Below are positions 11,501 to 23,582 of a stretch of 64,000 bases of DNA, one piece after another. The position numbers and the translations under genes were made by a program. The notes under the pieces are model-generated. The model saw nothing but the letters and a program-made list of their open reading frames with translations, ran no database searches and had not been told where the DNA came from. Numbering within the stretch: the first letter of the stretch is position 1; each line of letters begins with the position of its first letter. Location of the stretch: NCBI RefSeq assembly GCF_901000735.1, contig NC_081547.1, forward strand, positions 10,212,193 to 10,276,192, given 5' to 3'. Origin of the DNA: Corylus avellana (taxonomy: Eukaryota > Streptophyta > Magnoliopsida > Fagales > Betulaceae).

Positions 11501-14500
11501 AGAGAAAATCCATGTATCTCCCTAATAAGTGTGAGTTGCCATGCACACCTAATCGCTTATCTAAGACCTTGCATTTTAACTGAGAAAATCATAATGAAAA
11601 ATAAACCAATACTTCAGAGAGTGCAAAAGAGAATCTCTAATGTTTATGAGACTATGAGCCTCTCTGAAAATAGCCAACTCGAACATTGGGGGAAAGGTGA
11701 GGGGCACCATGACTGTCCCACATAGATACATAAATGACAGATCATTCAAAAATCAATCTTATCAAGCTTGGTAAGGCTATTAGTACATCGTTGCTAGCAA
11801 TCAACCTGGCACTACAAAAATCACAAACGTGGGAAGTAAGGCAGGAATAAAAGCCCCAAATTCATAAGAACAGTGCTGTAGACACAATTTACACTTCAAA
11901 GATGAAGAAACATCTACATATTACAAGTTTCAAGCAACTAAATTGACCATGAAATTACCATATAGGATGTCTTATAAACCTGAAACTCCTGGATGCACCT
12001 GGGTTAATAATGTAGAGCGAAAACCCCTAATACCAAATTGGCATTGGACAAAAGAGTTATAATACCATATCTGACATAGGAAAAGTGAAAAGGGAGTGTT
12101 TGTCAACGATTAATTAGAATAATTCTAAAGAAAAACAAAAGGAAAAAGTCAGCCCATGCACATGGGGTATTATTTTTGGTTGACTTGTGTCATTAAGTGC
12201 TTATATTTGGTATTTATTTGTTCTAGGATTGGGCTTGGGTATCATAGTTTTAAGTTTGGAGTCCACGTCCTACTTCAAAATCTCTTTAGGTACTCTACCT
12301 GCTCATGTTTCATAGAGGTTGAGTTATCATACGAGTGGAATATTAGAACCAACCCTAGAAAAGAAACACATAGCATGTAAGGTTAAGCAGTTTAAATTTG
12401 AAATTCCAAACAAATCACCTTCAGACAATGGGTCCACAAATCATCAACATATAACCATCTCGAGTATAATTGATCAGAACATAGTCATATTACAACAACT
12501 AATCAAGATAGCATAAAATTAAACAAAATAAAAGTAATGAGGAACTACCTTAGACGAAGAGCTTGACGAAGTCCGAGCTCCATCATTGCTTTTCCCAATA
12601 GTCAAATCAATGGAACTCTTAGTGGCAGAATCAGAACCACCAAAGGTTTCCGTATTACATGAATCTAACAACATATCTTCATGTTCTTCATACTCACTAT
12701 CATCAACCCCCTTACCCCTGTAGACAGAAGAGAATCTAGTCTCCTCATCAATATCAAAATCTTCATGCAATGAAACGCCTCTCTCCTGTTAGAAAAAATC
12801 AACATGAAACATGAAAGGAGTTTGGAGAGACCTTAATGAAGAAAATAAATTATAGAGGCAGAAAATGATTCTAGAATAACCTCACCTCTGCTAAATGAAG
12901 ATCTCGGGTTTCCTCGCCCTCAATTTCTCTAGCTATTCTTAAAGCTCTCTTTTCCAACTCATCCATATTAGGACCTCTCTCAAGTTTTGTTGTATAGATT
13001 TCCTCATCAAAGGTGCTTTTTACTCCAAATAATGTTTCATTGGTTTCAAACTGATCCCAGCCCCTACGAAGAAAACAATATAAAACTCATCAAGTAGCCA
13101 CTAGCCACAAAACATAAGTGCTAAAAAGACAGTCAAAAAATTAAAAAGAAAAAGATCCTGAATGCTTAAAAACTTAAATATTCATTACAATATCAACTAT
13201 TGCTCAATTAAGGCTTATTCCAACCATTGGGAAAAGCAATGCCACTTTTCCACCATTTTATGCCATATTCATTGCTAAATCAGATGCCTACAGTCGAATC
13301 AAAACTCCTCAAGCAAAATTTCTTAACTTTCATTGGTTCTCATGGCGCCTAATGCAGACCTCATTGCTTCCTCTAATAAGGGAAATAACTAGCCACTTAG
13401 CTTCGCTTTCTCCTATTCAAGCAGCAATTTGATATGACTGAGGTATGGAAACACACAAAAGGAGGAAGACATACAAATGCATGTATTTAGGTATTCAACT
13501 GTGCGTGTGCGCGAGCGCTCATAAGTGTATGTCTGGTATGATATAACCTGGTGCTCTCAATTAAAATCCATCAGACCAAAGTTACATCTACAGAATAATA
13601 TCATGTTAAACAATTCCAAATAGCAATCTAATCAGGGTAATCATAAATGGAGGAAGAACAATTTAAAACTTAAAAGAAGCAAGTTTGATGCCATAATATA
13701 AATAAATGAAGAAAAGCCTCGTAACGAAAAAATAAACAGTCCTCATGTGATCCTATTCAAGAAGAGAAGTTATCAGAACTGTAGAACAATTACCAAGATA
13801 TTTGGGGAAAGAAATAGTTATTATAACAACCTATGCCAAGGGTCATCAAATATATTATCCAGTTCAGGAAATTGAGGATCATCTTCACCAGGGACCCAGG
13901 GTTCTAGTTCTCTCTCCATCTCAACATATCGAGATTGTGATATGGAGGAGTCCAGCATAAGCTCCTGCTGCTTTTCATGTTGGACTTCATGCGATAACTC
14001 ATCCCTGGTTACAGACACCCCCTGGCAACATCAACATTAAACCCAATTAGATAGATAAAATACAAACTTAGCCACAACATCTGACACAAGGCTAAGATTT
14101 CTCTATTACACAATCATGATTATCGACTTTCTATCATACATAACAAGCCATTCAGAATTTTAACAAAACAACAACATATCAACTAATCATCTTTTTTTTA
14201 ATAAGTACATATCAACCAATCAAATCACTAGTAGAAACAACATTTGAGATTGCAGAGTTTCAAAAACAACTATACAAGAAATGCAGCAGAACCTTTGCAA
14301 CAACTTGTACAAGCTCTTTGCCAGGTATGATAAAAGTCTTTGAAGGAGCCTTGCTAACAGACTCTGCAGTAGCCTTCTGCCCTCGTACAGAACCATCCTT
14401 TGTCAAGCGCGCCATTTTCAAGATGATTCCTGAGGGTTACAAGCAAGTGAATGTTATTGACGATGAGAATTGCATGTGTTCTAGAAAAGACTTCCATGGA

Positions 14501-14951
14501 AACCAGGAACTGGATCCATTTACAACACTAAAAGTCAAAAGCATAATCTCTTAAACAAACCAAATCCAACAAAACATACCAAAATCTTTTTCAGTAGTGT
14601 TTGTTGCATGAAATATTCCAGAGTATATAGACCCATCTTTCACCTGGACTTCCACTTGATGCCCAATAAGTCTAGTAGTTACATATACTACCCTGTCGCG
14701 TGAAGGACTCCCATAACCACCAGCTTTGACACCAGTCATTGCCCCTATACCAGCCACTGAATAAGAAGAATATAATGTAAGACTGAAAGCAATCCAGGTC
14801 TGAGATGTTCACCAGTATTTGTTGATCTGCTGGGATTTGATTTTCCAGACTGTGACTTATTCTCCAGCCTAGTGCCTAATTCTCTTTCACCTCTTCGACG
14901 GCCAAAACCATTAGCAGATAATTTAGGTTGCACAGCTTGTTGTAGATTCAT
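8586..14951 (-). CDS. CID4: Ataxin-2-like polyadenylate-binding protein-interacting protein (CID4/CID3 type)
   Basis: This gene likely encodes a cytoplasmic RNA-regulatory adaptor that binds poly(A)-binding protein. Coding exons (minus strand, in gene order): 14813-14951, 14580-14756, 14293-14429, 13831-14021, 12886-13063, 12549-12785, 10963-11090, 10738-10807, 10565-10598, 9564-9892, 9250-9390, 8938-9033, 8775-8840, 8586-8615. They sum to 1953 nt, an unbroken frame of 650 aa, and all introns are GT-AG. Residues about 64-130 form the ataxin-2 Sm domain (DRVVYVTTRLIGHQVEVQV). LsmAD follows at about 185-275 (PGEDDPQFPEL, GWDQFETNETLFGVKSTFDE). A PAM2 motif lies at about 532-552 (STLNPHAK then EFKLNPNAK), the docking site for the MLLE domain of PABP. 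The C-terminus is Pro/Gln-rich. The ATG at 14949-14951 (MNLQQ) is the first in-frame Met after the 3' splice site at 14972. CID3 versus CID4 identity is not settled. Confidence 0.9.
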
Positions 14952-15512
14952 CCTCAGCAACAGCCTTTGACCTATATCAGAAAATTCCGAAACCAGCTCA
15001 AGTCATTTGACTGTAATAAAAGGAATCAGATACTAGGTAGGTATTTCATATATCAATTAACGATTGTCCACAAAAAGAAACACTAATGATGAAATAGGGA
15101 GCTTGTGATTAGTCATTACATGAAAAGTAAAAGAAAGAGTAATGCCAGACCATTTTGACGTGATCAGAGGGCCAAAAGAGGAAGTAATTCATTCAACTAT
15201 TGACTCCTGAATCAAAATCTGAGAGAATCTCTTTCAGCTTAATCAGAGAAAGAAACTGATAAATACTGGCGTAAAAGGGACTCTCCATTGTGATATACCA
15301 AGTAAATGCAAACTTTCTAAGAGGCTGGTCTTCATTGAGCCATAACCCCTTATTAGACTAATGCACTGTTGATTGTCTAAGCCCACTAAGACACAGCAGT
15401 CTACAGATCTTTCTACCACCATGTCTATACAAAAAATTTCTAAGGTACATCTAGGATTGTGTTTGAGTCCAAATTCAGGAATTGCCATGTCCACTGTCCA
15501 GCAACCAAGGCT

Positions 15513-16964
15513 TTTTTTTATATATAAATAAATGAAATATCATTAAAAGTGCAAAGGCGCAACTCAAGTACACATGAAGTATACAAAAGAAACACCTAGC
15601 TAGAAAGAGAGAACAAGTCAAAAAAATCATGAAAACTTAAACCAATTAAAATATAAAGCAGATATCTGATGAAAAAGAGATTTGAAAAAAAAGACTTAAG
15701 TTCAGCCACCGTTCTCTCATTGTCTTCAAAACTTCTTTTTTTTGATAAGTAAGTAACTGATAAGTAAGTAACTTCATTGTCTTCAAAACTTCTATCATTT
15801 ATTTCCCTCCAAAAACACCACAAAAGATAGGACGAAACCATCCTCCACATAGTTTTGCTCTAAGGACTGCCTTACAACCCTCTCCAACAAGCAAAAAGGT
15901 TTACTACTCTCTTAGGCATGGCCCAAGCTAACCCAACATGACTAAAAATAGCACTCCACAAGGCGCTGACAATCTAACAATGAGAAGTAGGTGATCCACA
16001 AATTCTTCACTCCTCTTACGCATACAACACCAGTCAACCACAATAACGTGTTGTTTCCTTAGGTTATACATGATGAGGACCTTCCCTAGGGTGGTTGTCC
16101 AAGCAAAAACACACCGGTATCAAGGGGACCTTATTCTGCCAAATACTCCTCCAAGTGAAGAAGGGGGGGGGGAGCTATCGTACAAGGATGTTGTAAAACG
16201 ATCTATCGTCAAACTTCCCCATCTTCGGAGGGATCCCATCGAAGCTTGTCTTCACCTCCCTATTTCAATCTAAACGAGTACAACCAGTTTAAAAACGAAG
16301 CAAAGACATCCACCTCACATTCCACTAATGGGAATCATTGGAAACTCCAAGTAATCTCCCAGGAAAGTATCCTTCACACAAGCAATACTATACAAATCTG
16401 GGAAAATATCCTTAAGGACCTAATCCTCATACCACTCGTCATGCCATAATTTAATTTTGGAACCATCTCCCACCTCAAATATGGTATGTCTAGGAAACTC
16501 CCTCCAAACCCTCCTAACATTTTTCCACAAACTCAACCCATACGACCAATGAACCTCATTAGAACACCACCTGGAAACAAAGGTTGTTAGGCACACAATT
16601 CCCACAACCATGGACATCGGAACATGGCCAAAATATATCTTTGTAGGTTCATAGATGAGAACGCATCTTAAGCTATTATTAGGTTTGTGACATGCAGAAG
16701 AGCACAAAGAGGAAAAACTTATAAACTTAAATAAATGAAATTCGTTGGAAACAAGCATTATACATTTGTACATCTGCAAGCTTCTACAAGTTGTAAACAG
16801 GATTATATGCATGCACAAATATATGAAAAAAAGATAGATATATGTCTGATCAATGATTTAAAAGAATCGCTTCTCTTTTTTTTTTTGATAAATAATGTTG
16901 TATACGTATAGGCATGAATATATATATTTATCAAAGTGGTGTTACTATTGGCACATGCATTGCC
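15513..16964 (-). mobile_element. 5'-truncated LINE (zf-RVT region), copy 1
   Basis: Read on the minus strand, decayed frames contain the LINE ORF2 C-terminal signature: LWKNVRRVWREFPRHT, FEVGDGSKIKLWHDEW, a zf-RVT-like RIWVDHLLLHC segment and a C-terminal SYLLWCFWREINDRSFEDNE, then a 3' tail ending in an A run (T run at 15512-15521). Many stops and frameshifts break it. A likely 9-bp target duplication ACCAAGGCT lies at 15504-15512 and 16965-16973. The 5' part (about 16600-16964) is not recognisable as LINE. Confidence 0.7.
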
Positions 16965-17056
16965 ACCAAGGCTCTAACTACCAAAAAATTGAGTAAACAA
17001 AAAGAAAAGCTACAAGCAATTCAAATCAATGTACAGCAAAAGTAACACTTAAACAC

Positions 17057-17229
17057 GAGTAATTCTAGAAGTCCCTCTTGTGTCACTCAAAAAATGAGGT
17101 GGCTTTTAAAATCACCACTTGATCAAAATCTAATATTGATCAATCACAAGCCCAATGGTGATTTTTTAAGAGCCACATCATTCTTGGAGCGACACAAAAG
17201 TGACACAAGAGGGGCTTGTAGCATTACTC
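17057..17229. mobile_element. Mutator-type MITE in duplication copy 1
   Basis: It starts GAGTAATTCTAGAAG and ends in ATTACTC, with inverted arms as in the element at 7027-7186. The flanks CTTAAACAC and CTAAAACAC match at 8 of 9 bases, consistent with a 9-bp target duplication. Confidence 0.7.
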
Positions 17230-17672
17230 CTAAAACACATCAAATAAGACTTCCCAACCATAGATGATAAAATCAAGATTACAGCATTCAAGACACAAAA
17301 CTAATTAATACACATATACGAAGTGCTAAAAGCAGTTACAATCAATGTACAACAGCAAAAGGAGCACCAAAACACATTACATAAAAGAAATCATGATTAT
17401 AGCATTCTACACATAAACAACATATATGCATATAGAGATACATGCCTCTCTATCCCCCTCTCTCTTATAAACAAACTATCTATATATGTCTTCATTGAGC
17501 CATAACCCCTTATTAGACTAATGCACTGTTGATTGTCTAAGCCCACTAAGACACAGCAGTCTACAGATCTTTCTACCACCATGTCTATACAAAAAATTTC
17601 TAAGGTACATCTAGGATTGTGTTTGAGTCCAAATTCAGGAATTGCCATGTCCACTGTCCAGCAACCAAGGCT

Positions 17673-19285
17673 TTTTTTTATATATAAATAAATGAAATAT
17701 CATTAAAAGTGCAAAGGCGCAACTCAAGTACACATGAAGTATACAAAAGAAACACCTAGCTAGAAAGAGAGAAGAAGTCAAAAAAATCATGAAAACTAAA
17801 CCAATTAAAATATAAAGCAGTTATCTGATGATAAAGAGATTTGAAAAAAAAGACTTAAGTTCAGCCACCGTTCTCTCATTGTCTTCAAAACTTCTATCAT
17901 TTATTTCCCTCCAAAAACACCACAAAAGATAGGACGAAACCATCCTCCACATAGTTTTGCTCTAAGGACTGCCTCACAACCCTCTCCAACAAGCAAAAAG
18001 GTTTACTCCTCTCTTAGGCATGGCCCAAGCTAACCCAACATGACTAAAAATAGCACTCCACAAGGCGCTGACAATCTAACAATGGAGAAGTAGGTGATCC
18101 ACAAATTCCTCACTCCTCTTACACATACAACACCAGTCAACCACAATAACGTGTTGTTTCCTTAGGTTATACATGATGAGGACCTTCCCTAGGGTGGTTG
18201 TCCAAGCAAAAACACACAGGTATCAAGGTGACCTTATTCTGCCAAATACTCCTCCAAGTGAGGGGGGAAGGGAGGGAGCTATCGTACAAGGATGTTGTAA
18301 AACGATCTAACTTCAAACTTCCCCATCTTCGGAGGGATCCCATCGAAGCTTGTCTTCACCTCCCTATTTCAATCTAAACGAGTACAACCAGTTTAAAAAC
18401 GAAGCAAAGACATCCACCTCACATTCCACTAATGGGAATCATTGGAAACTCCAAGTAATCTCCCAGGAAAGTATCCTTCACACAAGCAATACTATACAAA
18501 TCTGGGAAAATATCCTTAAGGACCTAATCCCCATACCACTTGTCATGCCATCATTTAATTTTGGAACTATCTCCCACCTCAAATATGGTATGTCTAGGAA
18601 ACTCCCTCCAAACCCTCCTAATATTTTTCCACAAACTCAACCCATACGACCAATGAACATCATTAGAACACCACCTGGAAACAAAGGTTGTTAGGCACAC
18701 AATTCCCACAACCATGGACATCGGAACATGGCCAAAATATATGTTTGTAGGTTCATAGATGACAACGCATCTTAAGCTATTATTAGGTTTGTGACATGCA
18801 GAAGAGCACAAAGAGGAAAAACTTATAAACTTAAATAAATGAAATTCATTGGAAACAAGCATTATACATTTGTACATCTGCAAGCTTCTACAAGTTGTAA
18901 ACAGGATTATATGCATGCACAAATATATGAAAAAAAGATAGATATATGTCTGATCAATGATTTAAAAGAATCGCTTATCTTTTTTTGTTGTATATATCAA
19001 AAATATATCAAAAAGAGCAGAGGGGCGCAACCCTAGTACACAGGTAGAAAAGAATCGGTTATCTTTTAAACAAGATTATAAAATGCTGGGAACCACCCAC
19101 TAAGAAGCCCTTTGAAGTTCCAACCAACACCTTCATAATGGAGAACAATGAATACAATTTTATTAGTCAAAGGAAACCAAGAACTACCCAAGTCCAAATA
19201 ACCATAACCATAAACATAATAAGTACCTGTGTCCACGTATATATATATATATCAAAGTGGTGTTACTATTGGCACATGCATTGCC
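17673..19285 (-). mobile_element. 5'-truncated LINE, copy 2 (duplicated with the intron segment)
   Basis: Same element as at 15513-16964, at the 2160-bp offset, with the same flanking ACCAAGGCT (17664-17672 and 19286-19294). It was copied by the segmental duplication rather than by a second insertion. It also carries the nested 67-bp insertion at 18981-19047. Confidence 0.7.
18981..19047 (-). mobile_element. 67-bp LINE 3'-end insertion present only in duplication copy 2
   Basis: The insert reads, on the minus strand, a LINE 3' end (GTACTAGGGTTGCGCCCC...) ending in an A-rich tail. It is flanked by AAAAGAATCGCTTATCT (18964-18980) and AAAAGAATCGGTTATCT (19048-19064), a 17-bp duplication with one mismatch. 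Copy 1 has only the uninterrupted site, so this insertion postdates the tandem duplication, unless copy 1 lost it exactly. Confidence 0.7.
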
Positions 19286-19372
19286 ACCAAGGCTCTAACT
19301 ACCAAAAAATTGAGTAAACAAAAAGAAAAGCTACAAGCAAATCAATGTACAGCAAAAGTAACACTTAAACAC

Positions 19373-19544
19373 GAGTAATTCTAGAAGTCCCTCTTGTGTC
19401 ACTCAAAAAATGAGGTGGCTTTTAAAATACCACTTGATCAAAATCTAATATTGATCAATCACAAGCCCAATGGTGATTTTTTAAGAGCCACATCATTCTT
19501 AAAGCGACACAAAAGTGACACAAGAGAGGCTTGTAGCATTACTC
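19373..19544. mobile_element. Mutator-type MITE in duplication copy 2
   Basis: Duplicate of the element at 17057-17229, carried along with the intron segment, with a few private base changes and a 1-bp deletion near 19429. Confidence 0.7.
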
Positions 19545-20095
19545 CTAAAACACATCAAATAAGACTTCCCAACCATAGATGATAAAATCAAGATTACAGC
19601 ATTCAAGACACAAAACTAATTAATACACATATACGAAGTGCTAACAGCAGTTACAATCAATGTACAGACAGCAAAAGGAGCACCAAAACACATTACATAA
19701 AAGAAATCATGATTATAGCATTCTACACATAAACAACATATATGCATATAGAGATACATGCCTCTCTATCCCCCTCTCTCTTATAAACAAACTATCTATA
19801 TATGTTTCCTTGAATGTATGTATGTACGATCACATTTTGAATTTTTACCAGCTGGAAGCCCAAAATAGAAACTAAAACCTCTAGTTTAGGAAGTCAACTA
19901 GAACTGCTTTACTTAACGGCCTTGAAAAAAAGGCCAAAAATGTCATATTCTCCAACAGTTTTTCTCAACAACCAAACAGGGGACAAAGCTAAAGAAATAA
20001 ATTTAAGTGAAAAGTATCAAAGAGTGTAAACTAAACTCGACCGTAAAGGAAATTTAGCATTAAAAAACGGGCTTCGAAATAGGATCCCTTCTTAC

Positions 20096-20370
20096 CTCAA
20101 TAAGCTTAAGCCAATCTAGCCTAAAATTACGTTGATGCCGCTGCTCCGAGTTAGAATCAGTGAGTTAGGGTTAGGAATAGGGGGGATTTTGGTGGGGGAG
20201 GGGTTCGAAAAGCAGGAGAATTTGAGGATCAGGGCGTTGAATCACGATATGATTGGAGATTGTGGGGGAGAGAGAGAGAGAGGGTCTCGGTCTCGGTCTC
20301 GCTGTGATCGAGAGAGAGAGAGAGGGTTTGATTTTGAAGAGTTTGCGAAAGGGAGAAAAGGTAGAGTTTA
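20096..20370 (-). other. CID4: Noncoding first exon (5'UTR) of the CID4-type gene
   Basis: On the minus strand the exon ends TTGAG followed by the donor GTAAGAAG at 20095-20088. The matching acceptor is TATAG before 14971. The leader contains CT-rich runs (GA on the plus strand, about 20268-20326), common in plant 5'UTRs. The transcription start is not determined; a weak TATA-like ATAATATAG lies near 20375-20385. The plus-strand open frame at 20132-20371 is antisense to this leader and low in complexity, so it is not called. This exon implies a 5.1-kb 5'UTR intron (14972-20095). Confidence 0.6.
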
Positions 20371-21688
20371 GAGCGCTATATTATGCTTCCAAATGAAAGG
20401 GTGGAGCAATTTCGTGCGTGCGTGCGTAGGATATAACCTGATTGACTATTCCACAATCGTATTGTGGGAATGTCAACCAATGGTTAAAATTTCCTTTTAA
20501 AACAAACTCATCCAAATGCTGCCACATTAGTATTTCTAGATAAAAATACAGTTTCTAATACTATTCTTTTTCTTTTTTCTTTTTTTTTTTTTGAGTAATA
20601 CTGAAAAAATACATTTTTATTTTAGAACAATGCTACAGTTTTTTCTGGTTCTCCTGATTCAACGTGAATATTATTTTCTAAAAATATAAAATACAAAATA
20701 AAATAAAATAAAAACTTACCCCACCATACCTCGTGTGTGTGTGTATATATATATATCCACATGGGATCAGGAAAACATCCGAAAGAACCGTAACATTCTC
20801 TTTCATGGTGTTCCTAAACAATCTGATTGGTAAAAAAAAATTAAAAGTTAGTTAGAATTGCCAAGACAAGATAAGTTGTCATCAACTTTAATCATAAGAT
20901 TTATAGGATTTTAGCTTATATGCAACTCAAATTGCAATAAAGCAAACTTATATCAACAAACAACTTTGAAAAAAATTGGTAAATGTTCAATTTTTATTAA
21001 AGCTAAATTATCCCAATTATGCAAAATGCTTTCTAGATCAATTTTGAAGACCTTGTTTTAGTTTCTGTCAATTCAATTAAAATATTAAATATTTAAGCCA
21101 ATTTTTAAAACGTGGTCTGATTTTTGAGCTATTTTTTACCCTATTAATTCACATTACCAAAAAAAAAAAAAAAATGCATCTAATTACGTCGGTAGTGTGC
21201 TGCAATTTACGAAAGAACCCTCTTGTCAGAAAAAGTGCCACGCGTCTGACCAAAGCAAGAACAAGCGTGTACCAGATGGTCCAGATGTTGCTAATTAGAG
21301 TCCCCACGCCACATACAAGAGAAGATGTCTCGCAATTTTTCATTTATTTTTGTTTTCTATTTTTTTTGAAAAAAAAAAAAAAGTACGGCTAGAAATTAGA
21401 TTTTTAGCTCCAAAATATTTTATAATGTTGATATTGCTACATTTTGGATAGTTGTAAAATAAAAATATTATTTCTAACATTACTTAAAGAAAATATTAAT
21501 TATAAGACTAAAATTAATCAAGCACATTTTGGGGTTTGAAATTGTTTAAATATTAATTAAATAATTAAATTCACACATTCTTATCGACTTAAGTTTTGAA
21601 GGAAAAAAAAAAAAAGTTAGTAATTTAACATAATATCAAAATAAAAATTATGAGTTCGAACATTTACTCTGTAATTTACCTGTCCCAC
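20371..21688. other. Intergenic region upstream of the CID4-type gene
   Basis: No gene seen. It includes the likely CID4 promoter (20371-20500), a (TG)n/(TA)n microsatellite at about 20733-20757 and several A runs. The two overlapping short open frames at 21149-21392 have no recognisable domain. Confidence 0.4.
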
Positions 21689-21691
21689 TTA

Positions 21692-22056
21692 GAGCATTTC
21701 CAAGAAAATAGGCAGATCCTTCGTAATAGTCAGATTTTACTATTATTAACCTTTTTTCCTCTCCAACAGAATAGCTATTTTGTAGTTTTTGTTTCTAGTA
21801 TGAATAGTAAATAGGCTTATTATTCTCACTATTTACACTATAAACTTTGTTTATTATTGTTTTCTCTCCCTTTCTTCCTTTTACTCTCTCTCTCATCCCC
21901 TTTTTTTTCACTCTTTCCCACAGAAAATAATATTTAAAAAAAAAATAGATAGTAAAATAGAGAATCAATTGGAGTGTGTACGAAAAAAATGAGTAGCTAA
22001 CGAAAAAAATTGTACTTTTTCAATAGTTATTTTGCTTACTTCTACTAGAGATGCTC
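21692..22056. mobile_element. PIF/Harbinger (Tourist)-like MITE, TTA target duplication
   Basis: It starts GAGCATTTCC and ends GAGATGCTC, imperfect inverted ends, with TTA on both sides (21689-21691 and 22057-22059). The 3-bp TTA/TAA duplication is characteristic of Harbinger elements. No coding capacity. Confidence 0.7.
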
Positions 22057-22123
22057 TTATAGGATAAGCATTGATAAAAACTGGTCTCTATGATTAAGAT
22101 TTTGGGTGATTTTTTTTTACTAA

Positions 22124-22508
22124 GAGCATCTCGAGCAAGAGTTTTCATTTTACTACTCAAAATACAATTTTTTTATTTTTTTATTTTAGCTACTAGTTTT
22201 TTACTACACACTTCAACAAGAACATCTATTTTAACTATCTACTCTAATTAAATATTAATTTTCAGTATTGTTTTATTAATTTTTTATCATTTCCTCGTCT
22301 TTCCCATAAAAAGAGATAAAGAGAGAAAATATTAAAACATAAAAAGAAAGAGAAAATATAATAAAATATTACTTACAAGTTATTACAGTAACTTGTAAAT
22401 ATGAAAGTTTATTGTAGCAGTAATAGAAAAACCTTCAATTTTACGGTATTTGTTATAACAAGAAAAGTTAACTAAAAAGCTAGTTTAGAAATACTGCTAG
22501 AGATGCTC
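22124..22508. mobile_element. PIF/Harbinger-like MITE, TAA target duplication
   Basis: It starts GAGCATCTCGAGC and ends GAGATGCTC, flanked by TAA at 22121-22123 and 22509-22511. It lies only 65 bp from the related element at 21692-22056. Confidence 0.7.
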
Positions 22509-22511
22509 TAA

Positions 22512-23582
22512 AGAGAAGTTAAAATCTTGCTGAGCTTGAGTAATAAACGACAGGGATTGCATCTCAATGGAGGCAAGGCAAAATCCTGTTTATATAGTTA
22601 CCTTGTTCAACAACCATTATCATTATCTGAAATCTGTGAATTAAACATACTGAAGGAAATACAAGGTTATGACAAAAAAGTATGGTGTATATGTCTCTTT
22701 GAAGAAATCTAAGATATTCCGTACGCAATATATTGCACATTGCCAAAGATAAAAGCAATTTAGATGCATGAAAACGATCAAACATTATAAAGGTACCTTG
22801 AACCTGCAACTTCTTTCTGCAGAGCATCTAAAATGGCATAAAACTCTTTGTTGCTGTCTCATCTCTGGTTGTACATCTGACCAATTTCGTACCATACCCA
22901 AAACATGAATATACCGACATACATACATCATCCATCAGGAAAAGTTACAACTTTTTTACGTTGACGGGTCCATTTAGGATTCGTTTGAGTTTACAATTTA
23001 AAAGCACACTTTAAATATTTGATAAAATCCCAGTTTAATCTTGTTTTTACAAATCGTATGTTTTGCTTACAATTTAAAAATACAATTCCAACCAAAAAAA
23101 GCTACGACTTTTTGGACGTCAAATGCTCAATTTCGGGTTCGTTTGAGTTTGCAATTTAAAAACACATTTTAACATTTGATAAAATCGCAATTTAGACTTT
23201 AAAATTAGAATTTAAACTTTAAAACGTATGTTTTTAAGAATTGCAACCCTCGCTTGCAATATGAAAACATTTTTTTTTTTTTTTTTCAAATCGTAATCTT
23301 TTAAAAACACAATTCCAAACAAAATATTTTTTACGATTTGATTTAAAATCGTACTTTCGCACTCATAGAGCGGGTGGAGTGATCAATTTGGGACATATCT
23401 AGTTGTCATTCAATTGGGATTGCAGATATCATAACAAGATATAATGCTCAAGTGGTCACAGAATAGGAAAGACTATTTAGTAAAAATTATATATAAGTCT
23501 GAATGCTTTTGAGTAACCTTTTTTTGCCTTCTCAAATAATCATCAAAAAACAGATAATAATAATAGTACACATGAGATGATA
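22512..23582. other. PDAT1 3' flank with two MITE-like AT-rich repeats
   Basis: Two tandem-like copies of the CAATTTAAAA/AATCG repeat family lie at about 22975-23100 and 23125-23360, each beginning near GGRTTCGTTTGAGTTT. A short possible minus-strand coding patch at about 22790-22900 was seen but cannot be tied to a gene. The PDAT1 3'UTR must begin at 23582 and run left; no clear AATAAA was found close by. Confidence 0.4.

Larger units (their letters stand above)
15328..17487. repeat. Tandem duplication, copy 1 (2160 bp)
   Basis: The sequence from GTCTTCATTGAGCC onwards recurs at an exact offset of 2160 bp. Copy 1 differs from copy 2 by scattered single-base changes and by a block at about 15734-15789 (GATAAGTAAGTAACT repeated) absent from copy 2. 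It contains a 5'-truncated LINE and a Mutator-type MITE. Confidence 0.9.
17488..19805. repeat. Tandem duplication, copy 2 (about 2318 bp)
   Basis: A direct repeat of 15328-17487 at very high identity. The break point has only a GT overlap: copy 1 ends ...TATATAT then GTCTTC, while copy 2 ends ...TATATATGT then TTCC. Copy 2 is longer because it has extra sequence at about 18981-19240, part of which is a small LINE insertion with its own target duplication. Confidence 0.9.
14972..20095 (-). other. CID4: 5'UTR intron of the CID4-type gene, enlarged by tandem duplication
   Basis: The intron runs from donor GTAAG (20095) to acceptor TATAG (14972). Two direct copies of one segment make up most of it (15328-17487 and 17488-19805). 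Outside the copies, 14972-15327 and 19806-20095 hold ordinary AT-rich intron sequence in which I see nothing. Confidence 0.6.

Noticed and set aside
15243..15494. 83-codon frame MDMAIPEFGLKHNP..., repeated at 17397-17654
   Set aside because: It is the same duplicated intron sequence, with different 3' ends in the two copies, and has no known domain. I treat it as intronic.
16420..16818. 132- and 123-codon frames repeated at 16420-16818 and 18551-18922
   Set aside because: The N-terminal half is unlike any protein I know and the C-terminal half is a LINE ORF2 fragment; duplicate LINE remnants, not genes.
20132..20371. Plus-strand frame rich in Arg, Glu and Gly
   Set aside because: Antisense to the GA/CT-rich leader of the CID4-type gene; composition is explained by the simple repeat.
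22790..22900. Short minus-strand coding-like patch (DSNKEFYAILDALQKEVAGS)
   Set aside because: Too short, with no adjoining exons or start, and I recognise no family. It could be a remnant exon, but I cannot support it.
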